From NCBI GenBank assembly GCA_015680685.1, contig MNCI01014592.1, positions 131,366-195,365 of the forward strand: a DNA stretch of 64,000 nt, written 5' to 3'. Each line of letters opens with the position of its first letter. Positions within the stretch are counted from its first letter, which is position 1. The notes below the pieces were generated by a model. The model searched no databases and had not been told where the DNA came from. It saw only the letters and a list, made by a program, of their open reading frames with translations. The translations under genes and the position numbers were made by a program. This stretch comes from Gnetum montanum. Lineage: Eukaryota; Streptophyta; Gnetopsida; Gnetales; Gnetaceae. Shown here in pieces: positions 22,979 to 34,646 of this stretch.

Positions 22979-24293
22979 ATGACAAGGAGAAAGAAGGTCA
23001 TTTATCTGACCAATTCCTTGACGAATCTCTCCTTGTAGGTGCTATTAATGCACAAATGCCTGATGAACCAAAATGGTACGATGTCATCCTTACTTATCTA
23101 CTCAAGCAAGAACTACCGCAAGGGCTAGACACTAGAAAGAAACAACAATTTCTTCACAGAGTCAAATACTTCATGGAGATTAATGAAAACCTTTACAAGG
23201 TTTGTCTTGATGACCTAGTATGTTGGTGTGTCCCTGATATGGATCAACTGCATGATTTTTAGGATGCTCATGAAGGTCCTTGTGGGGGCCATTATGCTGG
23301 GATATGCACAACCATAAAAATCCTCATGGCAAGGTATTATTGGCCAATAATCTTTAGGGATGCACATCAATTTGTCCGTGCTTATGATCATTGCTAGAGG
23401 AATGGTGGAATGACAGCTCGAATGGAAAGACCACAACAATGGATACAACCTCTCGAACCATTCAACATATGGGACATTGACTTTATGGGTTCCATTACAC
23501 CTTTATCAAATGGAAAGGCATATATAATAGTCATAGTTGACTATTGTACCAAGTGGGCAGAAGCAGCAGCCATCATCGACTATACATCCACCAGTGTTGC
23601 TTGGTTTGTACAAAAAGACATCGTAAATAGGTTTGGTGTACCTTGTGCATTCATTTTTGATAATGAAACTCATTTTACATGTGCCACTTTTCAGAAGCTA
23701 ATGCAACGCTTGGGGGTTGAACATAAATTCACAACACCATATCATCCCCAAGCCAATGGTCAAGCTAAAGTTACTAATCGGGAGATTACAAAAATCTTAA
23801 TGCAAACCATTAACAAATATCAAAGGGAAGGAGCACTAAATTAAATGGTGCCCTTTGGGCCTATTTCTCCACATGGAAACTTCCCATAGGTTATTCTCCC
23901 TATGAGCTTGTGTATAGAAAACTACCAACATTGCCCATCCAATCTGAGCTCCGTACACTCTTTACAGCCTGTGATCTTGACCTCGATCTAATTCTAGCAC
24001 AAAAAGAACAATTAATGAGCCTCAACTTACTAGATGAAAATTGGTTAATAGCTCTATCATTCAATGAAACACATAAGGCATTCAACAAGAAACGCCATGA
24101 CCTCAAAATAAGAAAAGTCAAGTTTCAACTAGGAGATAAGGTTCTTTATTGGAATCCTACACATGTACCCCAACGAACCAAATTTCAAACATTGTGGGAA
24201 GGGCCTTACATCATAGATGATACTTTTTCATCAGGGGCCATGATCATCTACAAACCTGATAGCCTAGACAAAAAGCAACTAGTCAACATTTAA
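22979..24293 (+). pseudogene. gypsy integrase (E3)
   Basis: Zinc-binding part near 23270-23400 (GGHYAG, then H..C pairs); catalytic core with IDFMG (Asp at about 23479) and FDNETHF (Asp 23659-23661). The residue 36 positions on, where the catalytic Glu belongs, is Lys (AAA, 23767-23769). Open frame 23410-23844, then 23910-24293 with the FQLGDKVLYWNP and LWEGPYII motifs: a GPY/F module and no chromodomain, so a non-chromoviral gypsy. Ends TAA 24291-24293. Confidence 0.85.
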
Positions 24294-26400
24294 CAAATAA
24301 AACCTTTCCATGAATCCAAGTTAACCAACACAACAAACATCTCGTCAGATGGACAACCACGCTTAATCTTTCGAATCTCTCCTTTCCAACTTAGTCGTGG
24401 GGGAGATGGCCATCCATACTAACACCTTAGGCAGCTCCTCAATTTTTGACCTTTTTGTTTTACACATTTGTGGTTTTACAACTTTTTATTTTCATCTTCT
24501 TTGTTTTACATTTTTTGCTTTACATATTTGTATTTTTAAAAGGTTATTGGTCTTCTCTTAGTTTTTGTTTTACACCAATGTTAATATATGTAATATTTAT
24601 TGTCTACTCTTTTACTTTCTTTCATGGTTATGTTTACTTGTGTTTGATATGTTTCTCTACTTTTTCTGCTAATAAGGTGGCGAGTATAATGGTAATGCAC
24701 TACTTGATGGCGATATGCTTTATTTGTAATTTGATTGTTCATGTTTGGTTTCTGACTTTGAATGTCGTTACTGACGATGGGGACATGGTTTCTTTTCATG
24801 TAATAGGCAATAAGTCCACATCATCTACCCATCCACATACTCTATGGTTTTCCTTGATTTGGAAGCATGCAGTCTCTTATTCATTAATACAACTTTAATA
24901 AATTGGTGACTTGTGTAGTTTCTAGAATCGAGAAGGAATCAAAGTTTTGGGCAAGGTTTGGCTTCAAAGGATTGCAATATTCTTTGTGCTTTTCTATTTT
25001 CCTGTGTGGAGGAGTGTTCTCATAAGCTTCTTACTATTCCACGTCATTTCATAATGGAAAGTCCAATAAGTCCTTGCATGGTGTGGCCCTCATAAAAAAA
25101 AGGATGAGGATTCAAAGCACACCCCTTGAACAAAATAAATGCAAAAAACACATGGATCTTTGCATGGTGTGGTTCCCATTCAAAAAAAAAAAAAAGATGA
25201 GAATTCAAAGCACACCCCTTAGACCAAATAAAAGGGCTACAAGCATTAGTTATGAGACTTGTCTTGTCTCCTCTAACTAAGGCCCTTTCTCACTTCCTAT
25301 CTTCACTCCAATTTGGAATGGTGGTTGTTTTGTGGGAGCATTCTTGTGTCTTAGGGGATGGACTTACCTTAGAACGTCGATGCGAAGTCACTGAAAGTGG
25401 TTGGTTTTGATCCAAACTAAGGAAGGATCCTACCAAGTCAATTAATCACAAACTCCACAAGCGATTGTATGTGACCATAATTAGGAACTCCATTCCACTC
25501 TTTTTATCATCCACCTATGCTTTTCATGCCTCACCTCACTGCTAGTTTCATGTTTTGATTCAATGTTCCGATTTGATGTGTTGGGATTCTCAATCAGTTA
25601 CTTTTGGGTTTTTGTGCTTAACTTTCCGTAACCATTAATCATCCATGATGCCCATGGACTCCTTGGTTTGAAGTTATGCAAGGGCATAAAAGGCCTACGC
25701 CTGCTTTGGGGAGGACCCACTTGCATATCTTTTGATTTTGTTAAGTTAAGGTCTTTACCCTTAGACATTGTTACAATCAAATTCTTTTTATTTACCCCAT
25801 CCATGTCATCGAATTGTATGCACTTTCACAACTATTTGTAATGAACTCCTTTTTATTATTGTGAATACCCTCTTTCTAGTACTCCTTGTGTTAAGCTTTT
25901 TTTGAATTGTATGAATCACTTCTCTTATTTAACGCATTCATTAGTCTTTTTACTAACAACATCAAGCAACCAATCTATCACAATCACAACCTCGCTAGAT
26001 GAAATCATCGACGAGACAAGGTATTCAACCACTATCTATTATACTATATATACTAATCCTTGGTTTTTTTGTGATTGTAGTGGAAAGCAGGACTATCATC
26101 ACCAAGGAGAATGCAACCATATCACTCATGGAAGATTGTTCATGATCACTGGATCTCTTCTATCTCTCCCTCATTCTTCTATTACCAAGAGGGGTTGGAT
26201 GTCCTTTAGATTTGTTGGTGTTATTTCCTATTATCATGAACACCCAATGTTGTACATCATTGTAATATTGTATGCTCGGGCACTTTTGTATTTGTCTATT
26301 TTCTCTGTGTCACTCTGCATGTCAGTCAAATAAGTCCACACCCCCTATTATATTTTTTAAGGTGTTTGTTCCTCTTCTTCTATACTTAAGGACGAGTTTT
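24294..26400 (+). other. 3' untranslated region of E3 (ORF3 lost)
   Basis: No gene. A polypurine-like AGTCGTGGGGGAGATGGCC at about 24392-24411; T-rich TTTGTTTTACA repeats 24440-24600; the conserved GCTTTGGGGAGGACCCAC block at 25699-25731; an A-rich duplicated segment at 25080-25220 (GAGGATTCAAAGCACACCCCTT-like block twice, about 120 bases apart). GTGATTGTAG at 26071-26080 equals the ORF3 acceptor of E1 and E2, but only about 320 bases separate it from the LTR and no ORF3 coding is recognised. The 150-residue hydrophobic frame at 24446-24898 is T-rich noise. Confidence 0.6.
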
Positions 26401-26418
26401 CATTTAGTCATGGGGGTA
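26385..26418 (+). promoter_or_regulatory. polypurine tract of E3
   Basis: AAGGACGAGTTTTCATTTAG then TCATGGGGGTA immediately before the LTR; same ending as in E1, E2 and E4. Confidence 0.75.
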
Positions 26419-27302
26419 TGATAAATCATGTTTTTCATCACTCTGATATCGGAGTGGCCGCGATATTAGGTACATGATATCAAGGCCTAAGATGTGATAT
26501 CGTACATTCGGTATCACAGGGTTACTCTCTAGTCTATAAATATTGTGCCCAGGCACACAATTGGGGGTATGTTTTAGTAATCAAGTAGGAAAACTCTTAC
26601 ATTCTATCCATTTGAAAGTTAGAATATTTTCCAAGTGCCTATAGCAGGAGGTCTAAGTGTGAATGGATCTTTATTCAAGCATTGATGTACCTGAGCACAC
26701 CATTGTGTTGGCAATAAAGGCGAGCTCTTTGATTCATCCTTGCAGCACTTGAGATTTCCTTTCTTATGCATTTATATTTTATTTTATTTTATTTTATTTT
26801 ATGCACTTTACATTTATGTTATTAGTGCAGCAATTCATTTTGATCAATTAAGCAAATCGTTAAATTACTTAAGTACGACCCCTTTGAGCATACATGTGAC
26901 ACTTGGTAGCTCAGAAATGATTAGCATTTGATAGCCAAGTAGTGTTTGCATGAGGTTTAGGATGTGTTCGGGAAGTGGGAATAGTTACTTGTGTTAAGCT
27001 AGATTAGACTTTAGTCTCCTTAGCAATTAATCACTTTTATTTTTAATCACTCTTACTTTTATTCTTATTCTAGGTGAGTAATTCCATAAAAAATAAAAAA
27101 TAATAAAAATCATATGCCTTAGTCACACTTAACCATACAATTGCATTCCGCAAGTGGAACTGGGAAGACAACGAACGAACAACACGCACACACTGTTTAG
27201 CTCTAGTCTACTTAGTAACTATAGTCTACAGAATTCAACCAAATTGCATGTGAACACTTGTGATTCATATGGTTGGGCATAGGGGTACCTTGCTGCTCAT
27301 CA
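26419..27302 (+). repeat. 3' LTR of E3 (884 bp)
   Basis: TGATAAATCA to GCTGCTCATCA. GATATC at 26445, 26476 and 26496, partly decayed to GATATT/GGTATC; TATAAATA 26535-26542; AATAAA near 26713. Resembles the E2 3' LTR in length (884) and ends more than its own 5' LTR. Confidence 0.8.
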
Positions 27303-28360
27303 GCAGGGTACTTTTGGCCTACCTTATTCAGAGAGACACACACTTTTGCATAATCTTTTGAGCAATGCCAAAGAGATGGAGGAATTATAGCCAAATATGA
27401 AGGGCCACAACAATGGATACAACCACTTGAACCTTTTGACATATGGGAAATTGATTTTATGGGGCTCATACAACCAATGTTGAATGGAAAAGCAAAGATA
27501 ATCATGACTGTAGACTACTATATTAAGTGGGTAGAGGTAGCAGCTGTGAAAGACTGTACAACAAAGATAGCTATCAAATTCTTCCAATAGCCTGTGGTGA
27601 ATAGATTTGGAGTACCAAGAATAATCATATTAGATAATGGGACTCACTTCACAAGTGCTACATTCAAAAAGCTTATGCAAAAACTTAGGGTGAACTATAA
27701 ACTGGCCACACCATATCATCCCCAAGCAAATGGTTAAGCCAAAGTGACTAATCTAGAAATTACCAAGATACTTACTAGGATAGTTAGTGGGTTTAGAAAG
27801 GGTTGGAGCACTAAATTGAATGACACTATATGGGCTTACAGGATATCATGGAAATTACCTATAAGATACTCACCATATGAGTTAGTTTATGGAAAGTGAC
27901 CAATGCTCCCAATCTAAGCAGAGCTCCACACTTTAGCTACTACTAATTAACTTGACCTTTAATTGAGCTTAGCCCAACAAAAATTCCTCATAAACCTAAA
28001 CCTTCTAGATGAAAATCGGTTTTTAGCACTTATGAGTAATGAAGTACACAAACATTACTCCAAACTTAGGCACAATACATAGATAAGGCAAGTAACTATA
28101 CAAGCAAGTGACAAGGTCTTTTACTATAATCCTAATCATTTATCCCAAAAAGCCAAATTTTAAACACTTTGGGAGGAATCATACATTGTTCAAGCCACTT
28201 ATCCATATGGTGCCTTACATATCTACCATCCATATTATCCACATAAACTCATTCTTGCTAACATCCAACAAGTTAAATTCTACAATGAAGATTCCAAGGA
28301 ATCTACCCAATCTATCCAACTGTCTTCCATCCATTCTCTCCTTTGTTTAACCAATCTTGA
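27303..28360 (+). pseudogene. integrase, second half (E2)
   Basis: Continues the integrase broken at 14382: zinc-region end (27310-27390), core with IDFMG near 27450, LDNGTHF with Asp 27633-27635, and Lys (AAA 27741-27743) at the catalytic Glu position, as in E3. A stop precedes that Lys. The C-terminal GDKVFYYNP and LWEESYI stretches correspond to the E3 GPY/F module (Gly-Pro changed). Many stops; ends near 28350. Confidence 0.8.
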
Positions 28361-29931
28361 TGATAGTTGTGGGGGTGTCCATCTAAACCCATAGGTACTT
28401 TACTAAACTTTTTAGTTTCTTTCTACTTTTTCATTCTTTATATACTTTTCCATTTCTTAATAATTTCTTAATTCTTTCACATTTTTCCATTCTTTTAATA
28501 TTTTTCATTCTTTACATCTTTTTCCATTTTTACTATCTTTTTCATCCTTTTCATACTTTATTTTCATTTTCTTTATACATATTTTTGATTTTTAATAAAA
28601 CACACCAAGAATAAAACAAGATGTAGTCTAGTAAAGTGAATATTTCTCTATGTTAATAAGCCATAAGGGATTGATTACTTGTACATTGAAACCACAACAT
28701 TCATCAATCCATTCCATTAATAAGAGGTTCTTATCATGACCATATTGATATTCTTTCCATCATAAAACTAAGAATAAACTTATGATCGTTATGCCTGGAT
28801 TGAAAAGTGAAGAACTAAGTAGAAATGTCAAGGGTGTGACATCAAGGGGATTTGTGGATTCTCGTGGAATACTACTATGAGTCCTATCTTGTTGCTTAGG
28901 TTATATTATATCCTTGTAGATCTAATGAAAAATGGAAGTAAGAATACAATAAGTGCTACCTTACCATGTCACTAGAAAGACATGTCACCCATGCTTGAAG
29001 GTAGTCCTCTAATAAGGCTAACACAAATAAAAATAAAGCTCATGCAGAGAATAAATTTCTAAGGGTCCCATTGGAAAAACATGTTACCCATGCTTGAAGG
29101 TAGATGGCTTCTCAGGAATTTAAAAAATAAAAAGTGTAATGAATAAACTCCTCCCTTGGATAATATGCCAAGTGGTAACTCCTTGCAATAGTGGTAGTCT
29201 TCTAGTCATAAATTTAAGAGATGAAAAAATGCAATGTCACTAGAATGTGATCTGGACTTGGTTTGAATATTGGACAGAAAGGCTAATGATTACTTTAACC
29301 ACCAATAAAACACAAGAATTCATTATGTCTATGGTAAGACACCTCACATCCTAATTTTTGTAATCCCTTCCAAGACCATCTCATCTCACTATATAAATAA
29401 TTATAACTTATGGTTTTGTGTAGCATAGTGACATTTTCCCAACATGTTGATACTAACATGTCTATTTTGTATTACATTTAATTCCTTTAGTGCCTCAGAA
29501 CACTTGGAGGCATGGTTATATAGGGGCACTAAGGGCTGGAGCCTGCTTTGGGGAGGATCCACTTGTATAACTATTGTATCTTATACTTGGCAAGCAATTC
29601 CACATCATCATGAGCCTTCCAAGAACAAATAGTTACTAATAAAAACTTCCCTTACCAATTCCACACATCTGCTGATATGACAAGAATCCATTACCCATCT
29701 CATAAGCACTTACTATACTTTCATAGCCTGAGATTCCTTCTTTATGGACTTTCTATGCCAAACTTTTGAAAAATATGCATCATTCTTAGCCCAAGATCCT
29801 CTAGATATGTTTCATATCTTCCAGATGTTCCCATAAACTCATTCTTTTTCATGAAAAGTAAATGGAAATTTTGAATTTTCACCTTTGATATTGGATCTTC
29901 AATATTATATTCCCTCTAATATCATATCTTT
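28361..29931 (+). other. 3' untranslated region of E2
   Basis: No gene. Polypurine-like AGTTGTGGGGGTGTCC at 28362-28377; T-rich TTTTTCATTC repeats 28400-28590; GACATCAAGGGGATTTGTGG near 28838; a block ending CCATGCTTGAAGGTAG present twice (28971-29004 and 29063-29103; once in E1 near 5412-5450); the GCTTTGGGGAGGATCCAC block at 29538-29571. Confidence 0.6.
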
Positions 29932-29959
29932 GATATCACAGTTATAAAAAGTATAAATA
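29932..29959 (+). promoter_or_regulatory. internal GATATC-TATA promoter of ORF3 (E2)
   Basis: GATATC at 29932 and TATAAATA at 29952-29959, preceded by decayed copies (GATATT, AATATC) from 29886. Counterpart of 6291-6346 in E1. Confidence 0.5.
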
Positions 29960-30133
29960 GACTTAGTGAATTTTTCATTTCTAACTTTTGAAGTACAGGA
30001 AGTTTTTGCCATTCTTCTTCTGAATTAGGAGCTATGACTTCCCAACTTCAAACACTCATAACTCCACACTTGTAGCTCCGATTTCCAAGATTCTTGAACC
30101 TTGTTAATCATGGAGCTATCAACTTAGTTGTTT

Positions 30134-30199
30134 GGGGCGGGTGGGGGGGGGGTGGGGTGCATGGGGGCGGGCAAGGGGTGGCACAGGGGGAAGGGGGGG
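30134..30199 (+). other. G-rich tract in ORF3 leader (E2)
   Basis: Many runs of four to eleven G within 66 bases, absent from the same place in E1. Could form G-quadruplex DNA or RNA; could also be partly a sequencing or assembly artefact, given the G-run gap at 31045-31065. Confidence 0.6.
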
Positions 30200-30220
30200 T
30201 ATGCTTAGCATGACATCACC

Positions 30221-30390
30221 AACATTTAAGTTAGAATTCTCTAATGCTTGGAAGGTATTATAAGGGTAAGTACGAAGGGAAAAATGAAAACTTTTAATAG
30301 CAGGATATTGGTAACATTTAATTTAGAATTCTCTAATACTTGGAATGTATTATAAGGGTAAGTACAAAGGGAAAAATGAAAATTTTTGAC
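30221..30390 (+). repeat. 92-bp tandem duplication in ORF3 leader (E2)
   Basis: Two copies starting AACATTTAAGTTAG (30221) and AACATTTAATTTAG (30313), each containing the donor-like AAGGGTAAGTAC. E1 has one copy (near 6606). Confidence 0.8.
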
Positions 30391-30659
30391 AAAAATCAAT
30401 CACATTGAAGCTAGAAACACTTAAATAATCCTCTTTATGCAACATGCCAACTATTATAAGCCATAAATATGAGCAAAATAGATAATTGTAAAAGGTTATA
30501 CGGAAATTGACACTTACGGGGTTTCTATTTGAAAATTTTTCTAACTTTATAATCATAATACACTAAGAACTTAATTTGATTAAAGGTATGAGAAAGGAAA
30601 GGAGTTATTAAAGATCAAGGTAAACATTTTAATAATTCCTAAATTCTTGATGATTGTAG

Positions 30660-33470
30660 ATGGTCCCAAAGAGAGGAGCAATAGGAGGATCCTTACACCT
30701 AGCAAGTAAAAGATCAAGAGGTCATGGAAGAGGCCAAATAGGAGAACAAGATCCACAAGCAAAACATGCGGAGCAAGAGGCTCAATCTTTCAACATCCAT
30801 TAGGAAACTCCTACTATAGGACACTTGGCCTAAGTAGAGGCAGCATATCCACAAGCACTAGGACAAGGACAACACCTCATGTTGTCTCCAGATTACCTCT
30901 AAGCCATCTAGGAGAAATCCATCATGACCATAGTGATTGTGGAGCTCAACTTTGGTCCATTCTTGGACTTTGCTTTAGAAGTAGTGAAGACGCAACTTTA
31001 GGAATCACCGTTATGACCCATACTCACAATGAGGAGTGGTATTTGGGGGGGGGGGGGGGGGGGGNCGGAGGAGGACATATCAATTTTGGCATAACAAAGG
31101 GGAAGATGCAATAATTAACATTGAGTGAGGGAGTCTCAGTCTCCTATTTTGTAAAGGTGATAGTTGAAGTCCTTAACATGCCCAATGAAGGGGTAAAAGT
31201 AGCACATCCATCCACTTGATTAGATAAAGATATAAGAAAACTATGGTTGCAAAGAGAATATGGCAAAGAAGACAAGGATAATAATGAGTTAACCCTTGAA
31301 GAGAGAATTTATTTAAAATTGGCACATATCACCTATTTTCCACAAAAAGATTAAATAGAATATTAACATATGCGGCCATAGGAAGTGCACTCTTCATGTA
31401 AAAGTTCAACGCAAACATTGCACAACTCTACTTTATGGAAATCCAAAGGTAGTTTGAAGAAAAGAAGGTAGGGAATCTGAAACTTCCATTTCTTTACCTC
31501 ATTAGGAAGCTATGTAGATGTGTTGGAATCCTAGGGTACATCAATGACATCCCTAGGAAGGCTCAGAATGCTTCCTATGCTGATATGCTCAAGCCAGCAC
31601 CATGGAAGAAGGACCAGGTGGAGAAACAAACAAATAATGGGGAAACTACTCAAACTATTGTGCAACAATAGCAAGCAAAACCTAGTGATCAATAGTAAAA
31701 GTAACAACAGCAGCAAGTTCCACCACTGTCGCCACAAGATTATAGGTCATCAATGAGTCATCTATAATAAATCGCAAAGATCATCAGTTGGGTAACCCAT
31801 GAGGAGGCCAATTTGTATAAAGTCATTAATAGTATCATTCAACCAAAAATTTGCATAGACCTTACTAGTGGACAAATCTCATTACAGGTAGGAGGAGAAG
31901 AATAATGGTCACAAAATTTTTTTAGAAATGTTGCATCATTCCAAGCGGTGCTAAAAATAGGAGAAGGAGCCATGGTCGTGGTTATGTAGCACCAGGATGT
32001 AGTAGGAGCCACAGAAGTGATCCAAAATTACATAAAGGAATCCTACAACATACCTGTTGTGCTACCGACTAATCTCTATGGAGCTAGAGATGCTCAAATG
32101 CTAATTGGGACCTTGATGACTCCTGTAGATCATGAGGATGTGCTAGATCGACTACTACAAACTAGGCAAGTCATGACAAATCTTTTTGACATCCCAAGTG
32201 ATGTTCTTGTAGTTTAGCTAGAACTTATCACAACCAAGGGTAAGCTAGTCATGGCAGAGACTAGGGTAGAGCATGTAGAAAATAAAATTTGCAAACTACA
32301 AGAAGAGCTTGTGACCCTAAGGGTAGAATGGAGAGATCCTACTCAATTCATTACACTTGACTAGCTGGAACAACTTAGAATAGAACAAATCAATTACCGT
32401 ATGGAGCATAATAAGTAGATGGCAAATGAGAAGGATAAAGTGGTGTAAAATGCCTTAGTAGTAGAAGCATAGACATATGCACATGCTAAGGCACTCATTG
32501 CAATATAAGAAGAGAATAAGCAACTTGCTGTAGATAACGCTAAGTTGACCAATATAGAGAAGCAAAAAAACATCCTTGAAGAGAGCATCCATCAGTTAAG
32601 AAAATAACTGATGAGGATCAACCAAGATATGAGCCACATTGTACAAGAAAACAAAACCCTCTCAATGAAGGAGGTACATGCCATCCAACAAAAATCAACC
32701 ATTGAAATAAGCACATGATAGAAGGAGGCAAAGAAGCATGAAAGGCTCAAATAACATTTCCACGATCAAGTGGGCATGTACAAACAATCAATGAAAAGGA
32801 AATCCAGATGGTGAAGACCCAGATCAACTCCATTTTAGCACAGAATCCAAATTGGCAATCCATTTTGGATAGCTATGCTTATGTCTACCAAGCTAAGATA
32901 AAAAATAAAGATCTATAAATAGAAGATTTGACAGAATACATGGGGTTAGCAAACCTATGATATGCTAACTTGGCCATGTTGATAATAGGTAGGCCTAGAA
33001 ATGAGTTAGAATAGCAAGTAGCAATAGTGTATGCCTTGTATGAGAAGAAATTTATTGATTGTAAGGATGCTTTGCAGAAGCTTTAGATGGAAAATTTTGA
33101 GCTACAAGTAGTAAAGGCCAACTACCAGGGGTAGAAAGATGTTGTAGCAAACCTGGCCAAATTGCATAGCTGATTATCAAGAGTTACGCAAGATGGCTAG
33201 AGCATTTGAGAAGGAAAGGAGATAGTTTGCAGCATGGTATGTCAAAGCTAATTAGATGTTTTCGCAGTTGCCATTACACATGATCCTAGAATGGATGTAC
33301 CAGCTCCATTACACATTGCACAATAGGCATGAACTATACATGACCCTACAATGGAGGAGGAAAAACTTTGGGCACTATTCAACAAATACAAATTTTAGAA
33401 GCTTGATGATAAGGGGAAGCAACCAATGGAGGAGACACCACCACCAAGCATTACTTAGGCTACATTGAGC
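30660..33470 (+). pseudogene. ORF3: basic, coiled-coil element protein (E2)
   Basis: ATG at 30660 directly after GATGATTGTAG. Homologous along its length to 6808-9673: basic head with KRSRGHGRG, an IVELNFG stretch near 30945, the ERIYLK..YHL part near 31300, a hinge, and a coiled coil 32017-33260 ending with a tail near 33470. Because E2 is not inverted here, it shows the order expected for the misassembled part of E1. It carries many stops and a gap N at 31065. Function unknown. Confidence 0.55.
31045..31065. other. G-run and gap N
   Basis: About 20 consecutive G end in a single N at 31065 within ORF3. The length of the run and joining of the flanks are unreliable. Confidence 0.85.
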
Positions 33471-33662
33471 TTCACCAGTTTGTTTTATTTTGTCTAGGTT
33501 GTCTTGTCATAACTTGTGTTAATTTTTGTAAAACACCATTACAACATTTAGTGTCATGTATATAGTTAGTCAATCATGTAAATCTACCTTCCAATTTTAT
33601 AAGGGACTCCATCCTCATTTTGTTTTAACTTGAGGATGAGTTTTTAGTTAGTCATGGGGGTA
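33471..33662 (+). promoter_or_regulatory. 3' tail and polypurine tract of E2
   Basis: Untranslated tail ending TTGAGGATGAGTTTTTAG and TCATGGGGGTA before the LTR at 33663. Confidence 0.7.
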
Positions 33663-34546
33663 TGATAAGGTTAATTTTAGTGAGCAATGATATCATAACT
33701 ACGATATTGTATTTACAATGTCGTAGATTCAATATTATAGCATAAGCTACGTCATTGTATAAACAATATCGTGGGATGTATGCTAGCCTATAAATACAAC
33801 ACTTAGGTGCATGGATCCGCATAGTTTTCATTCCATAGCAACAAAAGTCTTTCAGTTTGTTTTTGTAATTTAGCACTTAGGAGTATGAATGCTTGTAGTG
33901 TAATGTGACTTAGTGAATGGAGTCTTTGTTTAAACATATTATACTTGGGCATAAGTGTGACCGAAAATAAAGATCGAGCTATTTCATTCTATTGCAACAT
34001 TCTCCTAGTTTCTTATTTTACTTAGCATAATGTTTACTATTTTTCTAGTTAATGTTTTACTATTCCATGCACTTTACTATTACTATTGTTATTAAGTGAA
34101 ATGAGCACAACGAATCTCAAGCACTTAAGTGTAATTTCTTGGTAACCCAGTAGTGCTATCGCATGGTACGCCTAGTAGTGGTACACTTGATATCCCAATA
34201 GTAGTTACACAAAGCCCAAGGTGTGTATGGAAGATCAAGAACGAATGCTCATCACCATAGGCTAGAATAGATTCATTTATTTATTTTAATTAGAGTTAAA
34301 ATCTACTTTTGTTCTCATTATGTTTGTTAGGAGTAACAATGGCCCAACAACATTAGATGTCATATACCTCACAGTGAGCTAAACCATACATATAGACTTC
34401 ACTAGCTTAATTTGGGAAGACAACAATCTTAAGCTTAAGCCAATTGCTAGCATATTAACATTGTCTCATCTACGGATTATGATCTGGTCACGTGTGAACG
34501 CCTATGATTTGTATGGTTAGTTGTTGGATTGCTTCACCACTCATCA
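33663..34546 (+). repeat. 3' LTR of E2 (884 bp)
   Basis: TGATAAGGTT to CACTCATCA. One GATATC (33689) and several decayed relatives (GATATT, AATATC, AATGTC) in 33685-33770; TATAAATA at 33789-33796; AATAAA near 33965. U3 is of the GATATC type, unlike the E2 5' LTR. Confidence 0.8.
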
Positions 34547-34641
34547 CCTTTTATAGTTAAGAATATTGATTTTAATAGATAAACATCTACAAGAAACAAT
34601 GGTATAGAAATAGATTCCATATGCTTAATGGGACTAGGAAG
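34547..34641. other. spacer between E2 and E4
   Basis: 95 AT-rich bases, nothing recognised; probably the original target DNA of E4. Confidence 0.5.
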
Positions 34642-34646
34642 ACTAA
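34642..34646. repeat. target site duplication ACTAA (left of E4)
   Basis: Exact match to 42157-42161 on the other side of E4. Confidence 0.9.

Larger units (their letters stand above)
14383..27302 (+). mobile_element. Athila-like element E3 inserted in E2, with duplicated gag-protease
   Basis: Bounded by TGATGAG at 14383 and CTCATCA at 27302. The host integrase resumes at 27303; flanking pentamers TCAAG and GCAGG match at three of five bases, and the corresponding place in E3's own integrase reads GCAAG, so a decayed 5-bp target duplication is likely. Internally: LTR, primer site, gag, protease, RT start, then again gag, protease, full pol, 3' region and LTR. The LTRs differ in length (764 and 884) and U3. 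Confidence 0.75.
11429..34546 (+). mobile_element. Athila-like Ty3/gypsy element E2 (split by E3)
   Basis: 5' LTR, primer site, gag fragment, RT-RNase H-integrase start, then E3, then the rest of integrase, 3' untranslated region, internal promoter, ORF3, polypurine tract and 3' LTR. Integrase homology continues across E3, so both halves belong together. The two LTRs differ strongly in U3 and the flanks (AAGGG left, CCTTT right) give no target duplication, so the ends may come from recombined elements. Confidence 0.7.

Noticed and set aside
24446-24898. 150-residue hydrophobic, membrane-like protein (env candidate)
   Set aside because: Arises from the T-rich 3' region (Phe/Leu/Val from TTT-rich codons); not conserved in E1, E2 or E4.
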